The position numbers were made by a program, and so were the translations under genes. This document shows, piece by piece, positions 12,546 to 26,060 of a DNA stretch of 64,000 nucleotides. A model generated the notes under the pieces. It made no database searches and was not told the DNA's origin. It saw only the letters and a list, made by a program, of their open reading frames with translations. The stretch is from Gavia stellata. Lineage: Eukaryota; Chordata; Aves; Gaviiformes; Gaviidae. Numbering within the stretch: the first letter of the stretch is position 1; each line of letters begins with the position of its first letter. The stretch lies in assembly GCF_030936135.1 (NCBI RefSeq), contig NC_082596.1:9090155-9154154 (forward strand), given 5' to 3'.

Positions 12546-12620
12546 GGCCACTGATGAGGGCAGGATATTGAGCTAGGCAGACCATTGGACTGACCCATAC
12601 ACGAATGTTGTTGTGTTCTT
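12546..12620 (+). mobile_element. Old CR1-like LINE 3' fragment
   Basis: The text GGCCACTGATGAGGGCAGGA, a GGGCTAGGCAGACC-like segment, TTGGACTGACCC and a final TGTTCTTA follow the order of an ancient sauropsid CR1-type 3' end. The same core recurs at 33684-33760 and 60270-60347 in this window. It is heavily diverged and has no tail or target duplication I can identify. The family assignment is from memory. Confidence 0.5.
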
Positions 12621-14094
12621 ATTCCTGTTTGGATGGTTTTCAACCTTCTCCATCTCAAAACCAAACTGCCCTGGTAGATATTTTCCCACCTTTTTTCGGG
12701 ATTTTCTGTAAATGCTGGGAGTAGCCTCTGTCCGTGGTGCTCGGGCAGCAGTCATTCTGTCAGAGCTGTGACTTCAACTCAGTCTGGTGTTACACAGAGA
12801 TAATGCTGTGAGATTAAGTGCCAAAAGGTATAGAAGCTATGCCCAGGACTGTTGAAATATCAGAATCAAGCTTTGCAAATTAGGAATATCTCGACCAGCA
12901 GAAAGCCGTCAGAGAGATCAAAATATCCCCTCTGAACTTTAAAGACGCTGAGGGATACCAAGAAACTGATGAAAATGTGTACAGCAAAATCTTGAGTCCA
13001 CTTTTGAAGAAAGACCATGAGTAATGGTTCAGGCTGTATCTTGAACAAAAGCATTGATGCTTTGTGTTTGTATCAGAACCACCAACTTGATGGTTCTGAG
13101 ATATTATAGTTTTGTGTCACTCAAACATCAGCCTCTGTCCATTTGAGGTGGTCTGTCGGGCATAGATAGCCTAGGTAGCTCGGTGTCTTGGAGAGTACAT
13201 TTTGTTCCCAGAAATGCAACTGCCCTCCAAAGCAGAAAAAGCCTGGACTCTGTTCACTGTGAAGATGAGTCCTTAGGACATAAAAAACACTTGTAAGCTT
13301 GCAGGCCTCCAAGAATAGTTCAAAACATCTCACCCTGCCAAAAAAGGATGGTTTTGTTTGATTTTCTTGAGGCAATCCAAATTTGTTTACAACATACACA
13401 GACATGAAGGGGAGTTTATTTACCAGAATAAATTGAGTGTTCAGGGCAGAGCAGCAGATAGAAATCTCAGCAGAGTTGGTCTTACTGTTCTAAGCAGTAA
13501 GAAAAATTTGAAGGAATCTCACAGCTGCATGGAAATTTACAGCGACAAAGGAGAAATACAAGGGGCATAACTAGCACAGCTATAAAAAAAAACCCAAAGA
13601 AACTAGTGTGAAGTCAAAGCATGCAGGATCCATATTGAGATATATCTAAAGCCTCAGTTGCAACTTTACAGTGGATAGAAGTTATTGTGCTCCTCCTAAG
13701 TTGTATGAATCTCAACATTCTCACGTTAGGTGATGCCAGTAGACAAAAGAGGCCACTTCCAGTTTAGTCAAAGATTATATTATGACTGCAAATAGAAAGC
13801 AAACTATTAGAAGATATAGCTTCATCATATCTTCTATAATCACTGCAGGAAGATTTCTCTACCTCTAACTCCAGGACAATGAAACTTTATTACACACTGT
13901 CTGCTCTAAAATAAATTTGTTTAGTGTTCCATCACGAGAGTCTCAACCATATACTCTGGACAGTGCAAGACGTTTCATCTATGAGAAGTATTTTTTCACA
14001 CTGACATAACTATAACATCAACAGGACTACAGACAGAGGAAACATTAAACAGAGAATTCAGGTTTTATTTAATGACAGAAAACATTCTGCTCAC

Positions 14095-14285
14095 CTGTGG
14101 ATGCTTTCAATCTTCTGATATAATCAGACCAAAAGGAACAGTCTGATTTTTTCAATCCTTTAAGAGTTGGCAAGGAAACAGTGAACTCCTTGTAGTTATC
14201 ACCATCATCATTTGGCAGATACATAGGCCAGGGAGGCATCACCCCTGACATTCTTCTTGAGAAAGTATAAGGGTAGTTTGGATTT
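14095..14285 (-). CDS. TG: Thyroglobulin penultimate coding exon: end of ChEL domain
   Basis: This 191-bp exon runs from acceptor ATTCCCTTAG to donor GTGAGC. It begins with one base finishing a glycine codon, then reads NPNYPYTFSRR and ends LKAST plus one base. The NPNYPY block, PPWP, NYKEF and LKKSDCSFWSDY match the C-terminal end of the TG cholinesterase-like domain, where human TG has closely similar words. The cysteine in SDCSFW (residue 49 of the full codons) corresponds to the second partner of the long-range disulfide of the cholinesterase fold; its partner is in the exon at 27113-27220. The domain supports TG folding, dimerisation and exit from the endoplasmic reticulum. Phase is 2 at entry and 1 at exit. 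Confidence 0.97.
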
Positions 14286-15058
14286 CTAAGGGAATGGGAG
14301 AAACGAACATTAGAAAACAATGACATGAAGAGTAAAATGCAGAAGGAGATCGGCTGGGTCAAGGAAATGTGTATCCAGTCCTTCTGACCAGTAGGGTTCA
14401 AATTCAGTCCAGACTGGTGAATTGTTCATGGTGTCTCCCCTCACAGTAACTTGGTAGTCTGGTTCACTTCCTAGGGAACAGGTACACAGAACCTTTATAG
14501 ACACAGACTCATGAATGCCCTCAAGAGGCCTCAATCCCAAAGCAACCCACGGTACTCTAAAAAGCACATAAAGTCATAGTTCGCACACTAGCTTTCCAGA
14601 GATACCCCTCATTCTCAAGGATGGCCACGGCACAGTAAAGCTGAGGATTATTTGCAGGTTAGTTGGTAAAGGATGCACTGTGTTTTCATGTGCATTAACC
14701 TTTCTTCTGGGAATAAGGGAACTCTTAGAATTGGGGTCCTAGAACCCTTAAGAATTGGGGTCCTAGAACTAAGCTCTGGAAACAACAGCAAGACCTTTGT
14801 AGCCCCCATATATTTAAGTAGAATTTGCAGCTGCTCCATGGAGATAAAATTCCTATTACTTCCAGCTAAGTGTCATACTACAGTTCTTTGGTATCTGCTT
14901 GACAACTTGGCCATGACTTTCCAACAGGGCTGACCAAAGCCCCCCTGTAGGATTACAAATTGCTAGAGGAAATGGAGGCTGCCTGAGTGAGGGACTACGT
15001 TCCCTCTACTCCTCGCCCCCTCCCCAATCATAGCAATTTTTAAATGTCACATTCTTAC
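14286..15058 (-). other. TG: Short TG intron (773 bp) with a 24-bp direct duplication
   Basis: This GT..AG phase-2 intron contains an imperfect tandem duplication at 14727-14769. No other named feature was seen. Confidence 0.8.
14727..14769. repeat. Tandem duplication, 24-bp unit, about 1.8 copies
   Basis: AGAATTGGGGTCCTAGAAC occurs at 14727-14745 and again at 14751-14769, linked by CCTTA. The two copies are identical over 19 bases, which suggests a fairly recent slippage or duplication event. Confidence 0.85.
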
Positions 15059-15199
15059 CCAGAGTTTACAAAATTGGAGATATACTGCATAATTTGCAAG
15101 GAAAGGCTTTTTTCTTCCAGAGTAAATTGTTCTTCATACTTCGGGTAGAATGGCAGTCCAAATGCATACTGAACATCCAGCAAGAGCTCCTGACCTGAA
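15059..15199 (-). CDS. TG: Thyroglobulin ChEL exon, third from last
   Basis: This 141-bp exon lies between a T-rich acceptor ending in AG and donor GTAAGA. Its first base completes a serine codon, followed by SGQELLLDVQYAFGLPFYP, and it ends NFVNS plus GG. The block ELLLDVQYAFGLPFYP matches the TG version of the cholinesterase segment that carries the active-site histidine in acetylcholinesterase. The region just before ELLLDVQ reads Ser-Ser-Gly-Gln here, where human TG, as I recall it, has His-Gly-Ser-Leu, so the histidine position is serine in this bird. The later EEKSLSLQIMQYISNF helix is strongly conserved. The exon is phase 2 on both sides, so skipping it would keep the frame. Confidence 0.96.
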
Positions 15200-18100
15200 C
15201 TAAAAAAACCATTTATATAAAGATAATTAAAACCGTCATTTATTTATCTGGGGGAGAAAGGGACCTAATTTAATTCAGAGACTAAAACAAAGTTTTAAAT
15301 AATTAATGACCATTAATTAGAGTGCGGTGAGCTGTGGGGCTTTTTGAAATCAGAACATAGAAGAAAAACAAGCAATAACAAGGAGAATTATGTTAATGTA
15401 GGGTCTTTAACATTTGTTACAAGAGGAAATTGTGGGAGACAGCAGGGCATATTTTCTAAATTAACTAGGCATATAAAAGAAAGTGATAGAGGGAGAAAAC
15501 CACTTGCCTATTCCTTAACTGCCTCTTAAGTTGTGTACAGCTTTTCACTAAAATTAAATTCAGAAAGTGGAAGCAAGTGGTGACATGGAATCTGGCAGCC
15601 ATGATGGAAGGTTAATTATGGTTTATTTCACAGATTTGGAATAAAATCCTGGCCTTTAACGGCAGTTGGAGTTTTTCCATCGACTTCATTGGGGCCAGCA
15701 TTCTGCCCCAAATCTTTGGATAAGGAAAGATGTAATAGGAGATGTTTACGGAGATTTCTCTTAGACATAGTTTTAATTTAATTTCTCTGCTGGCTAGGTG
15801 GTTTTGGTTCATACAGTCTGTCCTCCCCAAGTTTCATATGGCAGTCATGTCAAAACAGCTTGAGATAATCACCTAGATCAGATTTAAGAAAGAATAGTTG
15901 TTGTTTACTTCTGTGTAATAATTAACACATATAATAAGGAATATTTCTACTATTCAGAGACAAGACTGGCCAGGCAAGACAACACTTCTAGGACCTAGTA
16001 GCAAAGGTTACACAACTCAACATATTCAAGTCCTGCAGAAAAACAGTGGGCAACTTCTACTAATAAAATTATGACTGAACTATGCTCAATACATAGCTTT
16101 GAACCACAGAGACATTTCTGGTATAGAGTCCAATTGCGTTTTCTGTATCCCACATTTAGACAAAGGTCTTACTGACTTGGTTAAATGCTGCATGAAGGCA
16201 GACAGCATCAGGGGACCTGGGAGAAGGAACAGATGTCTGTGAGGCTAGGACAAACAAATCCTGGATCCACTCAGCAAGATTGCATCTGCAGTAGCTGCAG
16301 AGGTTGTTGTTGAAAGGTGTCACAACTGAAACTCTTTTCTCTTTGGACATGAAATGCAGCAGCATTGGTATGACCCTGATACTGCCTCTAATGGAACAAG
16401 GCTTATAGTTCAAACCATTATGGGCAGGTAGACTGAAAGCAAGATGACTTCTTTATATTTTAGGAGTGGTTGCACCAAAGCCTCTATTTTGAAAAACAAA
16501 CACACAACCCACTAAATGAAATACATCTTTCGTTGTATTTTTCTTAGTCTTATCATAATAACTCAGTAATACTTTGCATCTGGAAAGTGAATTATTCACA
16601 GATTATTCACCAAAAAAATGTAGAACTGAAACAAGATTAAAGCACATTTTTCTTCCCCAAATGTTTATAGAAGGATTAAGCAAGATCATAGTTTAATAAT
16701 TTTGCTTTAAAAATAATTTGCTTGGCCCAGTATATTACAGCAATATTTAGTGTCAGTATTCCAGCAAAGGTGCTATATACTTAAAGGAGCTACTTCCTTT
16801 TCAATAAAGAGTCACTTTTGAGTAGAATAGAGGACTTGAAATCAGTTAAGATGCAATGAAGGGCCAAATGTACCCATTTAGGGAAGCCATAGCAGAGGTG
16901 AACTTTGCCCTAAATCTAAAACGAATGAGCTGGGACTGAGGGTTTCCCCCCAAACGAGACTGTGTCCTCAGCCCTCATGTTTCTAGAGATGAAACCTGTT
17001 AAGGTCACAGCCCAGACTAAAATTCAGCAAACTCCTAAACAGAGAACTTATTAGGACTGAAATTATTTGTACAACTGTAATGGGTTTGATACAGAGATGT
17101 AAAGTGGTACAAAACTACAATTTCATGGGCTGCTTTCAATATTTCTGGTTGATGCTACCACACCCTGGCCAGTCAGTATCAGTAGTAAGAGGATGAGAAA
17201 GAAAACATATGACTAAGAGGGGAAAGAGGCACATATATACATGCACAGAACAGCAGTAAAGATGACTGTGAAACATCTAGGTGGCAGCTAGATGGAAAAT
17301 ATCAGGGGAACATTTCTGTCTCCTCTCTCAAACTCTGTTCATCATCCATTACTGCCAGAGGGGAGTGCAAAACAGCCAGAAACACCCAAACAAGGATTTT
17401 GGAGTCTTGTAGGAGCTCTGAGCATACTCAAGGTAGTACCAGGTAGTGATGCTGTTTTTACTGAAAGAAAAATGGAGTGAGACAAAGAAAGGAGTGACAG
17501 ATAAGCATGTATAACTTTACTGTTGTACACTGCTAGCTCTGCAGGGAGGTTTTTCTTTGCTAAGCTGCTCCAAACTGCACTCCTGAAGCCCCAGGGTGCC
17601 ATATAGGTGACTCAACAGCATCAGCTCTAAATGGGGAAATGCAGTCCCCAGCAACCGGTGGACTTCAGAAGACAGTTTGATAAAAGGGAAGACTGCAGAA
17701 ACAATGGCAAAAGGGATTTTTAAAGTGTTTTTAAGGAAGACAAACTAATAGCAACTAAATCCCGCTACAGAAGTCTCTTTTTAAGGAACAGATCTGTTAT
17801 TTTAATAAGAGTGGTGAATGTGGTTACGTGCAAGGATGAAATCTTGGCTTTGGTGACTTCACGGGACTAGTACTTCATGCAAAGGTATCACTTCAGATCT
17901 TCTGTGTATACCTTTTCTTTTTAAGATGTCAACATTTTTAGAAACAGATTCACAGCTCTTCTTCTGTGACAGTATGACAGACTAGTGAATTGAGCCATGG
18001 GGAAGCTAGGAGCCAGACACTACCAGTTCGTTCACATTAAAGTGAGCTCCCTTTGGAGCATTATTACTTCACTTCAGGAGACGCTACTGGAGTTCAGTTA

Positions 18101-18543
18101 TCCAGTTTACAGAAAAACAGGGAGTAAAATCAGAAACTTTGTGATATTCATAGCCAACAATTTAAGAGCAGACCCTGAAATATCACTTGCTGGGAATTTT
18201 CATTATACAGTGCCAACCCAATTGGGAAGGTATTGGTTCTGAGAAAATTTTCCTTAAGCCTTAGATGAAGTTTCCATTTAAATGTTTCCAAGTAAGAAAG
18301 AGAGAAAGGGGTTTCTTAGCCATCAGATACTCCACTGCTCTCTCTATAGACCTCTGTCTACTTTTGCATGCAAAGAACAGCTTCAACAGGGAAGAGTAAA
18401 AGCTGAGAAGGTCAGAATTTAGAACAAAAATGCCCAGGTTACGGTTGATTTGGTTCAAATTCTTGTTCCAAATCAAACAGAGATGTAAATGCAGGTTTCC
18501 AACAACTGAAGTGAATATCTTAACCATAAGCTTTTGGAACAGT

Positions 18544-18565
18544 AAAAAAAAAAAAAAAAAAAAAA
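18544..18565 (+). repeat. Poly(A) tract, 22 bases
   Basis: Uninterrupted A22 within the 11.9-kb TG intron. It could be the tail of a retroposed copy, but no source gene is recognisable upstream. Confidence 0.8.
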
Positions 18566-21500
18566 CCCGGAAATCCTCAAAAATTTTGTTTGCAAAATGG
18601 AATTGTCATTAATGGCTATCCATAATCATGGCAGTCAGAACAGAAGAATATGATCTGGCAGACCACCATGCTATTCTACACTAGGACTGAAGGCATAACT
18701 TACAGCTGGGGCTGCAGAGACCTCACACTGTGATCCATTGTAAATTAGGACATATATCTCATTTTGAACTTTGTCCTTGTTCTAGATCTGGCTAATTATT
18801 TCATACTGGAAACTCATTTTGATGATTAATGACTGACTATGGCCTAACATGTCTCTTTTTTTTTCTTTCATTTAAAAATAGTCATTACTCTCCTAATGTA
18901 ACAATTTCAACTAATCTCAAAGCCTTTTGAGTCACAGCTTCTGTTTTTAGTTGACTTAATGAAGTTTTTAGTTCTTTTTTAAAACTCCGTACACAGATAG
19001 AAGCCAATGTAAATTAACTCAAAATTCAAATGACAACCTATACAATACCAAAATACCAAACTTCCCACTGCTATCCCTTCATTTAAATTTTAAAATAAGA
19101 AGATAAATATAACTCTAGCTAGAGTTCAGCCAGAGTTACCAGTAAGTTACCCAGAATGAAAAAGAAAGTTGAAGAAGAATCAGTCTGTCATTAGTGAACA
19201 TACCAAAGGGATATTTCTTTATCAATCTCTTTAGCTGTATTGACCAATAATGATAGGTATTTTAGTCCTCATAAGGCACAGACAGCCATTAACAGAATAC
19301 TTTTCTAATATATATGGTCTAGAACAAGAAACTAATGTGTGGCCATGAGTTTCCTTCTCTTTTTGTGCTTTAAATTTTTTGCTGATAACTAGGCAAGAGA
19401 ACCACACAAACGGAAATTTAAATGTGCTGAAGAACCTGACACCACATCTTAAATAGTATGTGGGAGGAATTTAGTTGATATTTTCAATCTAAAACTCATT
19501 CTATCTTCATTCATACAAACAATTTTAGCCAATTTTCTTCATACTCCTTTTTATACAATTTTATATACTCAACTTACGGTCCATTTTATGACACAAGCAC
19601 CCCCTTTTTCACAAGGGATACTGTTTTGGCATTCTGATTTTTTGGTTGTTTTTTTTAATGAATTATAATTTTGGAACAAATATGGTCTAGCAGACATATT
19701 TCTCAAGCCCCAGCCTGAAAAACCCTGACCCTCAAATGATCTTCAGTCTCCCCCAGCTCAGACTAGAGATGTTGGCCAAAATTCCCATTACCCTATGTGA
19801 TACAAAGCCAGACTACACAGCCCAGTAAGCTAGGCCTAACAAAAACCTAAGCAGATGATAACGTCAGAGGCTTAAGTTCCCAGCCCCACCATTTTGGGGA
19901 CAGTAGCATCATTAGTCATAAATGGTCTACTGAGCAACTCTTTCCTTCCTCAATGCCTGCACAAACCTTTCAGTTCAGCTAGAGCATTGCAACCCAGCCT
20001 CTTCTGGAGGTAAAATAGAGAGATCTGTTTATTTTGTTTCAGCTACAATGATTGTCTGAGAAATTTAAAAGAAATAGTGTACTCAAACTCATGTTAGTCA
20101 CTAAACTTAGCAGATATTGGCGATCTGCGACAGACTTGTGAGATAAGCAAACCATTAATCCTTCAAATGTAAACTTTTATGAGCATAACTGTTCATTCTA
20201 ACAATTCTGTGAACAGATCCATGTTAGAGATGGGATCACGGTTTTGCGTTCCTAGCCTCGCATTCAAGACCTTGTTCAGTATCCCATTGGCAAGGATAGG
20301 CCTATCATTGGGAAAACAAAACAAAACTCCTATCCACTGTCACTTGGCTTTGGTGAGAATAGGTCATTTACATGCTGATCAGATTGAACAGCACATATGA
20401 AACCCAGACTCATAGAGTTGGTGATAAATCTCCTGCTGATTTGAGTCAAGATAGAATTTCATAACAACCGTGTCCCTAGAGAAGAGGATATGATTTATAT
20501 ATAAAACGCCACTGCCTGCATGATCTTGTGTACCCGTTCTGTGTTTATTTTCAATAAATGGATATAAAATTAATTCTTGCAAGAAGTATTGGAAATACTA
20601 AATGTGGTTGGTTGCACACATCTACATTCTCTTCATATTAATACCAGCAGATTTGCAGAGTGGGATCAAGTACCCTAAGCTGTTAACAGCTACCATCTAA
20701 TCAATGTCATGGGAGAGGAGTAGCCTACCAACACTGCACTTTGCCTGGACTGAAAAGTTCATTTTGATGATAAGCAAAAATAATTTTTAAAAAAACTATA
20801 TACAACCACATATCTTAGAAAAGGAAATGGTATGTGATTGCAGGGAGACAAAAAATAATCAAAGGACAGCTGGATATTTATAGAAATTTAATGAGCCAAT
20901 GTAAGGCCTGATGTGACCCCTGCAGTTCTAGGGATGCATTTGGCTCATTGTGTCTCACATTACAAAGTCCTGCCAAACAAATGGGGGAAAGCATGTGAAA
21001 AACAGATGAACATTTTTCTTTCTTTCTTCTTTTCAGGAAAATCAGTACATATGGAAAAAGCTTAACTCCTAATGGCATTGAACTGCCAAGTTTATCCACC
21101 TTTGTACCAAAAAAGCCCCATAGATACATGTGACTTGCAAAAGTATCCTGGAGTTTGCGGTGTCTTTTCCACTTGGATTACTCCAAATATACGCAATGTT
21201 CTACTTTGCGTTATAGCTGTGCCAACTGAAGAAAATAAAACTGCAGTAGCAGATAATAAATTCAAGAACCTGAAAGCTCACATTCATTGAAAAAAAAAAC
21301 AAAACATAGATCTTAATGCAGGAAGAAAGCACTTTTATCATCTTGTCAGAACTCCTAAATAACACAGATTACAGAATTTTGTCAGGGAATTGCTGTATTA
21401 AAAACCTAGTAATAGGCATATTGACACTTGAGTGCATCTTTGGGGGACAGAAGTTCATCCATTTGTTCAGTATGCATACTCCTGAGCTGAATGAATGGAT

Positions 21501-23982
21501 GAATTTCCTTAAAAAGGTGATGTGTCCGTCCAAAGCCCCCAGAGCACCAAGGAAGGTCTCTTTAGATATATGGATTTAGTGCTTATATTCTAGATTACAT
21601 TTCGTAGGAACAGCCTGTCTCAGTGCAGCACATGCAGTTCCAAAAATTGCTTTGTACTTTTCTGAGTCTTTTAGCTGAATTTTGCTTAACTTAAAGCTGA
21701 TTTCTGCTTTTTCTGAGCTTGGTACTTTGCCTTCACATGTTTATGGCTAATTTCCAAGATCTGAAAAATCTACTGAGTTGTAAAGGCCCCTAAACCACTC
21801 CGTGGGAAGAAAAAACAAATTGCCTAGATCTCAAGCCTTTAGCAACACCAAAACTGTCTAAAGACTTGAGAATAGTGTGGTGTGGTTGAATCAGTGGGAG
21901 AGTGTTTTTATAGCTGCAGCTGGCATAACACAATAGATAAGGCCAGAGGGGTGAGAGGCAATTCCAACAAGAAGAGCAAATCAACTTTTAGGAGATGAGA
22001 AGAAGCACAGCTTTATAGAGAAAAATTACAAGCTGTTGTTGCAGCAAGTGTACGTAGCTACCTAAGGTGATTGTGGTGCCTGCCCAGCTATGGAGGCAAC
22101 GTGCATCTTATCATTCTTGTTACCACCTCTCCAATGCCTTATCTTCCCTCTGTGTTTAGATGAGTTTGTTTGACACCCGGAGACATAACTTTCTGTCTGC
22201 CTCCACAGCACTCACTTCACCCTGTGGCCCCTGAACTTATGGGGTGTTTGTACTCATGGACTAACAGCTGCAGTTAGGAGGAGAGCCTTAAATGTACAAC
22301 AGGTCATGAACAGAAAGAAGTACAGGGATATGGTTATTACAAAATCAAAAGAGTAGAAAAACCTCCTTTAATTAAAGGGAAATTAAGAACAGACAGAATT
22401 AGCACGGCATATATAATAAATAGAAAATGAAAATACTTCACATAGTTGAATGGGGTTATACACAAGCATTTATTTTCTTTTATCAGTCAGGAGTTCTCGC
22501 CTTCAGTTACAGGAATCATAAAAAGTGTCACCAAAACCCAGACAACTATGTGAGCATTGGCATGGAGCAGTCTTTTAACAACTCAAACCAACATACACAA
22601 GAGTGCATAGTCAGGAAGTAAAGACAGCCCCAACTAAAATGACTCAAAACAGACAGCAGCTCATTAATCTTGGATGAGTCTGTCCAGTGCACAACAGTTA
22701 ACAAAAGCTTTTGTGACAATTATTATGGTAATGTTAATGACTATAAGAGAGATAACTATAAGAGCCTCATTAAGTCTCACTTTAGACGCCTTGAATGACA
22801 ACAATGATGCCCTGCCATCCTGCTGCAGCTGATGATCTGTCCTCCTCAGTGAGCAGAGCACTGATTTTTGCCCACCATCTTTAAGACAGCTCATTTGGCA
22901 CCAGCGTGACTTGGAAATATGTTGGCATGGCAAGCAGTGCTACTTCATATAATATGCAAAAATCACCCAGAAAACTATTGAAGGGTTAACAAGGCAAATC
23001 TTTGTACAGTTAATAATATTATCCTTGTCAAAACATACTTCTCCTATCATGTATTTCTTTACTGTAACTAAAGCTATACTCCAGCCCTCCTCACTAATCC
23101 TAGGCAATGCTGAGCAGTCACATTCCTCCTGCATTGTTTAGAATAAATGTTTACTCCAAGGCCTAAGTGTTCTCAAAAAGAGTGAGAAAATGGCATCTGG
23201 GTTATGTATATATTTTTACCACAGATCATTAATGTGGGAGTTGGCTATGCATCCTGCTCCTTATTCAAATAGGAACTGAAGACTAAAGCAGACATGGTGT
23301 TATGCCAAGCTGGGGAGAATGCTACCACGTGGAAGGAGATATTCGTTTGCTTTCTGCAAGATCGATTCATCTATATGAAAATTGTCAGTTCATGGTTTTA
23401 TGGGATTTTCCACATATGTCATAGACATCAGCATGGCCTTGTTAATCCTACCCCTGTATCTATGCATGCTTGGATGTGTGTATGTGTGTACATTTTAGAA
23501 ACACCCAGCTGAGAGATAAACTTTTGCTAATTGACTCGTACTAGTAAAAATTCCTCCCTGTTTAATAACTTCTTGACTACTTTGCATCATTGCAGTTGGG
23601 TCTGTCTTTACTGGCTGACTTCTCCTTTTCTCCCTCTTGTTTATCTTGCTGTGAGTTACTAAGGGACTGCTCCATGCGAAACAAGAGGAAATACCAGTAC
23701 TTTTGCATCTCTGCATTTTAACTCTCTGTTCTGTTACACATTTTGGGAGACACACATAAAGTAGGAGAGAGGTGGCAGAGCAGTTAAGAGAATGTGTTGC
23801 TATACTGTGCCTTATCTTAATTAGCGAATGGCCATTTCCCCAGCCAGAAAGTTTTATCTAAGAATAAATAGTCTTCCATGGTTGCAGTATTGAACACAAT
23901 ATTATTTTAATGTACTCTTTCCAATACCCCTGTGAGGTAAGCTATTAGTAGTTATTATAGATAATATATAATTACATTGTTG

Positions 23983-23997
23983 TCATCATCATCATCT
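23983..23997. repeat. Short TCA trinucleotide run
   Basis: About four to five TCA units in an AT-rich stretch that may be part of an old dispersed repeat. Confidence 0.6.
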
Positions 23998-25807
23998 ATA
24001 TGATATAAATAACAAACACAAAGAGGGAAGGGCCCATAGCCTGTGTACACTGAGACCTTAGGAAGAATTTAGACATCAAAGACTAAAAAATCATTATCTT
24101 TTCTCTTATGTTACCCTATGGACATAATACTACAGAAGTTTCCATTTTTACAAGCGAAGGTCTGTATCTCAGCAAACACAGATGTGATTCAATATCAAAT
24201 GGGCTGAGAAATCATTTTTCTGCCAAATGCCTATAAGTGATCAGGAATATCTAATGAGGTGTTCCTCCAGCTACAATGCACCAAGGGGGATCTGATCCAA
24301 TATGTATACTCACAGAATATCCTTTACATGCCTCCTCTGTGCAAAATATGCTGTTGGCTATTGCATTCGTTAATGCAAAGAAATGGCTGTAACAGGGTTC
24401 TTCTAGTCAGGAATTTAATAGCTAGATTGTTTGCAGGGTTCCCGATTCAATTCTCACTTCTGCTGAGCAAGTTCAAACCCACACATCCTACCTTCCATCC
24501 TAAGCTGTAGGTTACTCGGCAGAGTATCTGCCTCTACTCCTCCTCCTAAGAAGAATCACAATTTTCAAAAGACTTGAGAACTGGCAGGACTCATTACTCC
24601 AGTGGTTAGGAAAGTCCCTTGTGAGTTGGTGACATGGTTGCCAGCTCTTTCCCCAAGATTAGTTTATATATTCTACTTGAAGGCTGTTTCATGTACGTTG
24701 TTGGTTTTAATCTGGTAGGGCAAATCGACAATAATATTCCCAAACAGTGTGTTTTGTTCGTCTCACATTACTGATGGTTTCTCACAGTTTTTAGCAGTTA
24801 AGGCCACTGTCCTGTGTGAAGCTCCTACCCTCGACAGCATTGCTTCGTTGGCAGGCAGTGAGTCTGCCGGACAGGCTGCAATGCACATATACTATATGGA
24901 GGGGGGAATGCTGCAGGGAGGGTGAGGGAGAGAGGTCACATGGCAAAACTGGGATGAATAATAAGGAAGGATTCATTCAGGAATGAATGACAACAATGTT
25001 TAAACAAAAGACTCTCAGTATATTCAGCGAAGAATCTAGTGTGGGGTCCCTTGGGAAAATGAGGGCATCACTTCATAAATAGTTACGTTGTAGTGTCAAA
25101 TGAGATCCTTTGGTACACGGACAAGCTGAATTCTGCAATCTCTGTTTAAGTGCTTGCCTTTGCAACCTAAACAACATTTATTTTAACGGTACTTAAGCAT
25201 AAATAAAGATGAAAGGAGTAAGAATGCAAACGCAGCATATCAATTTGAGTCCATTTCTCCTTGCAAGTGGTTTAGCCTAAGGCATTTGAGCCTCTGCCTC
25301 ACGTTCCCACAAGTTTCAGACAGCAGACTGGCTTTATTTTTCTTTTAAAGAGGGTTATGAAAAAGTGAAATAATAAATTTTGCACTAAAATTTAAAGTAA
25401 TTAGCTTAGAATTCCACTCACAACATAAATATTATTTAAATGTGTAGGTAAGTTCTATGTAAACTATTACTGCGCTGAAGAGTGTGAGGAGAGCTAAATA
25501 ACACGAGCACAGGAGAAATCTTAAATAGGGCTACATAGAAGAGGAAATTCTCATCAGTTCAAAATCACTGCCTCAAAGCCAGTGACTCTAAGTTGTATAA
25601 GTACTATTTATTTCATCTATTTTCAAATAAGATCTTATCATAGATGACTGGGTCACTATCATTCTCCAAAGCAAGAGAAAACTTGCTAGCTAATTTAAGA
25701 ACACAGCTTTTCTTTCTGTGTGGCTGGATTTTTGGCATACCATAGCTTGGCCCTATTTGCAGCCTTGTAAAAGTCACTTATCTGAGCCTATCAGTAGCCA
25801 AACAGAG

Positions 25808-26060
25808 CACTGCGAGCATTCCCGGTGGAGCTGCCAGCGAAATAACGGCTCCCTGAGGATTAACTTCTCGGCTAAAAAGAAAGCGAGCCTGTCTTACGGC
25901 AGCATAATGGCCTTCATCTGTAACCTAGATCTTGGCTGGTTTCTTTCAAATGCTTTTTCACTACGCTATCAGAAAGGTAAAAAACCCGCGTAGTTCGCAG
26001 GGAACGTCACCGTATCAAATGGTGCCAGCAGGAACCCGCTGTCCCTCCCCTGAGCCCTTT
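25808..26060. promoter_or_regulatory. CpG-rich patch of unknown role in the 11.9-kb TG intron
   Basis: About fifteen CpG dinucleotides occur in roughly 250 bp, against a CpG-poor, AT-rich surround. A plus-strand open frame spans 25718-25993 but encodes nothing I recognise. The patch could be a small unmethylated regulatory element, an exon of an unannotated transcript, or the remains of a GC-rich repeat. Only the CpG density is observed; the regulatory label is inference. Confidence 0.3.

Larger units (their letters stand above)
9212..14094 (-). other. TG: TG intron before the last exon (4.9 kb)
   Basis: This GT..AG phase-1 intron starts GTGAGC on the minus strand. It contains a poly(A) run at 11825-11837 and a degraded CR1-like piece near 12546-12620. 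Open frames at 11214-11612 (minus) and 13358-13570 (plus) have no recognisable content. I see no further exon. Confidence 0.75.

Noticed and set aside
23930..24010. Possible MIR or L2 fragment (CCCCTGTGAGGTAAGCTATTA-like)
   Set aside because: Only a short resemblance to the shared MIR/L2 3' motif; too diverged to call without an alignment tool.
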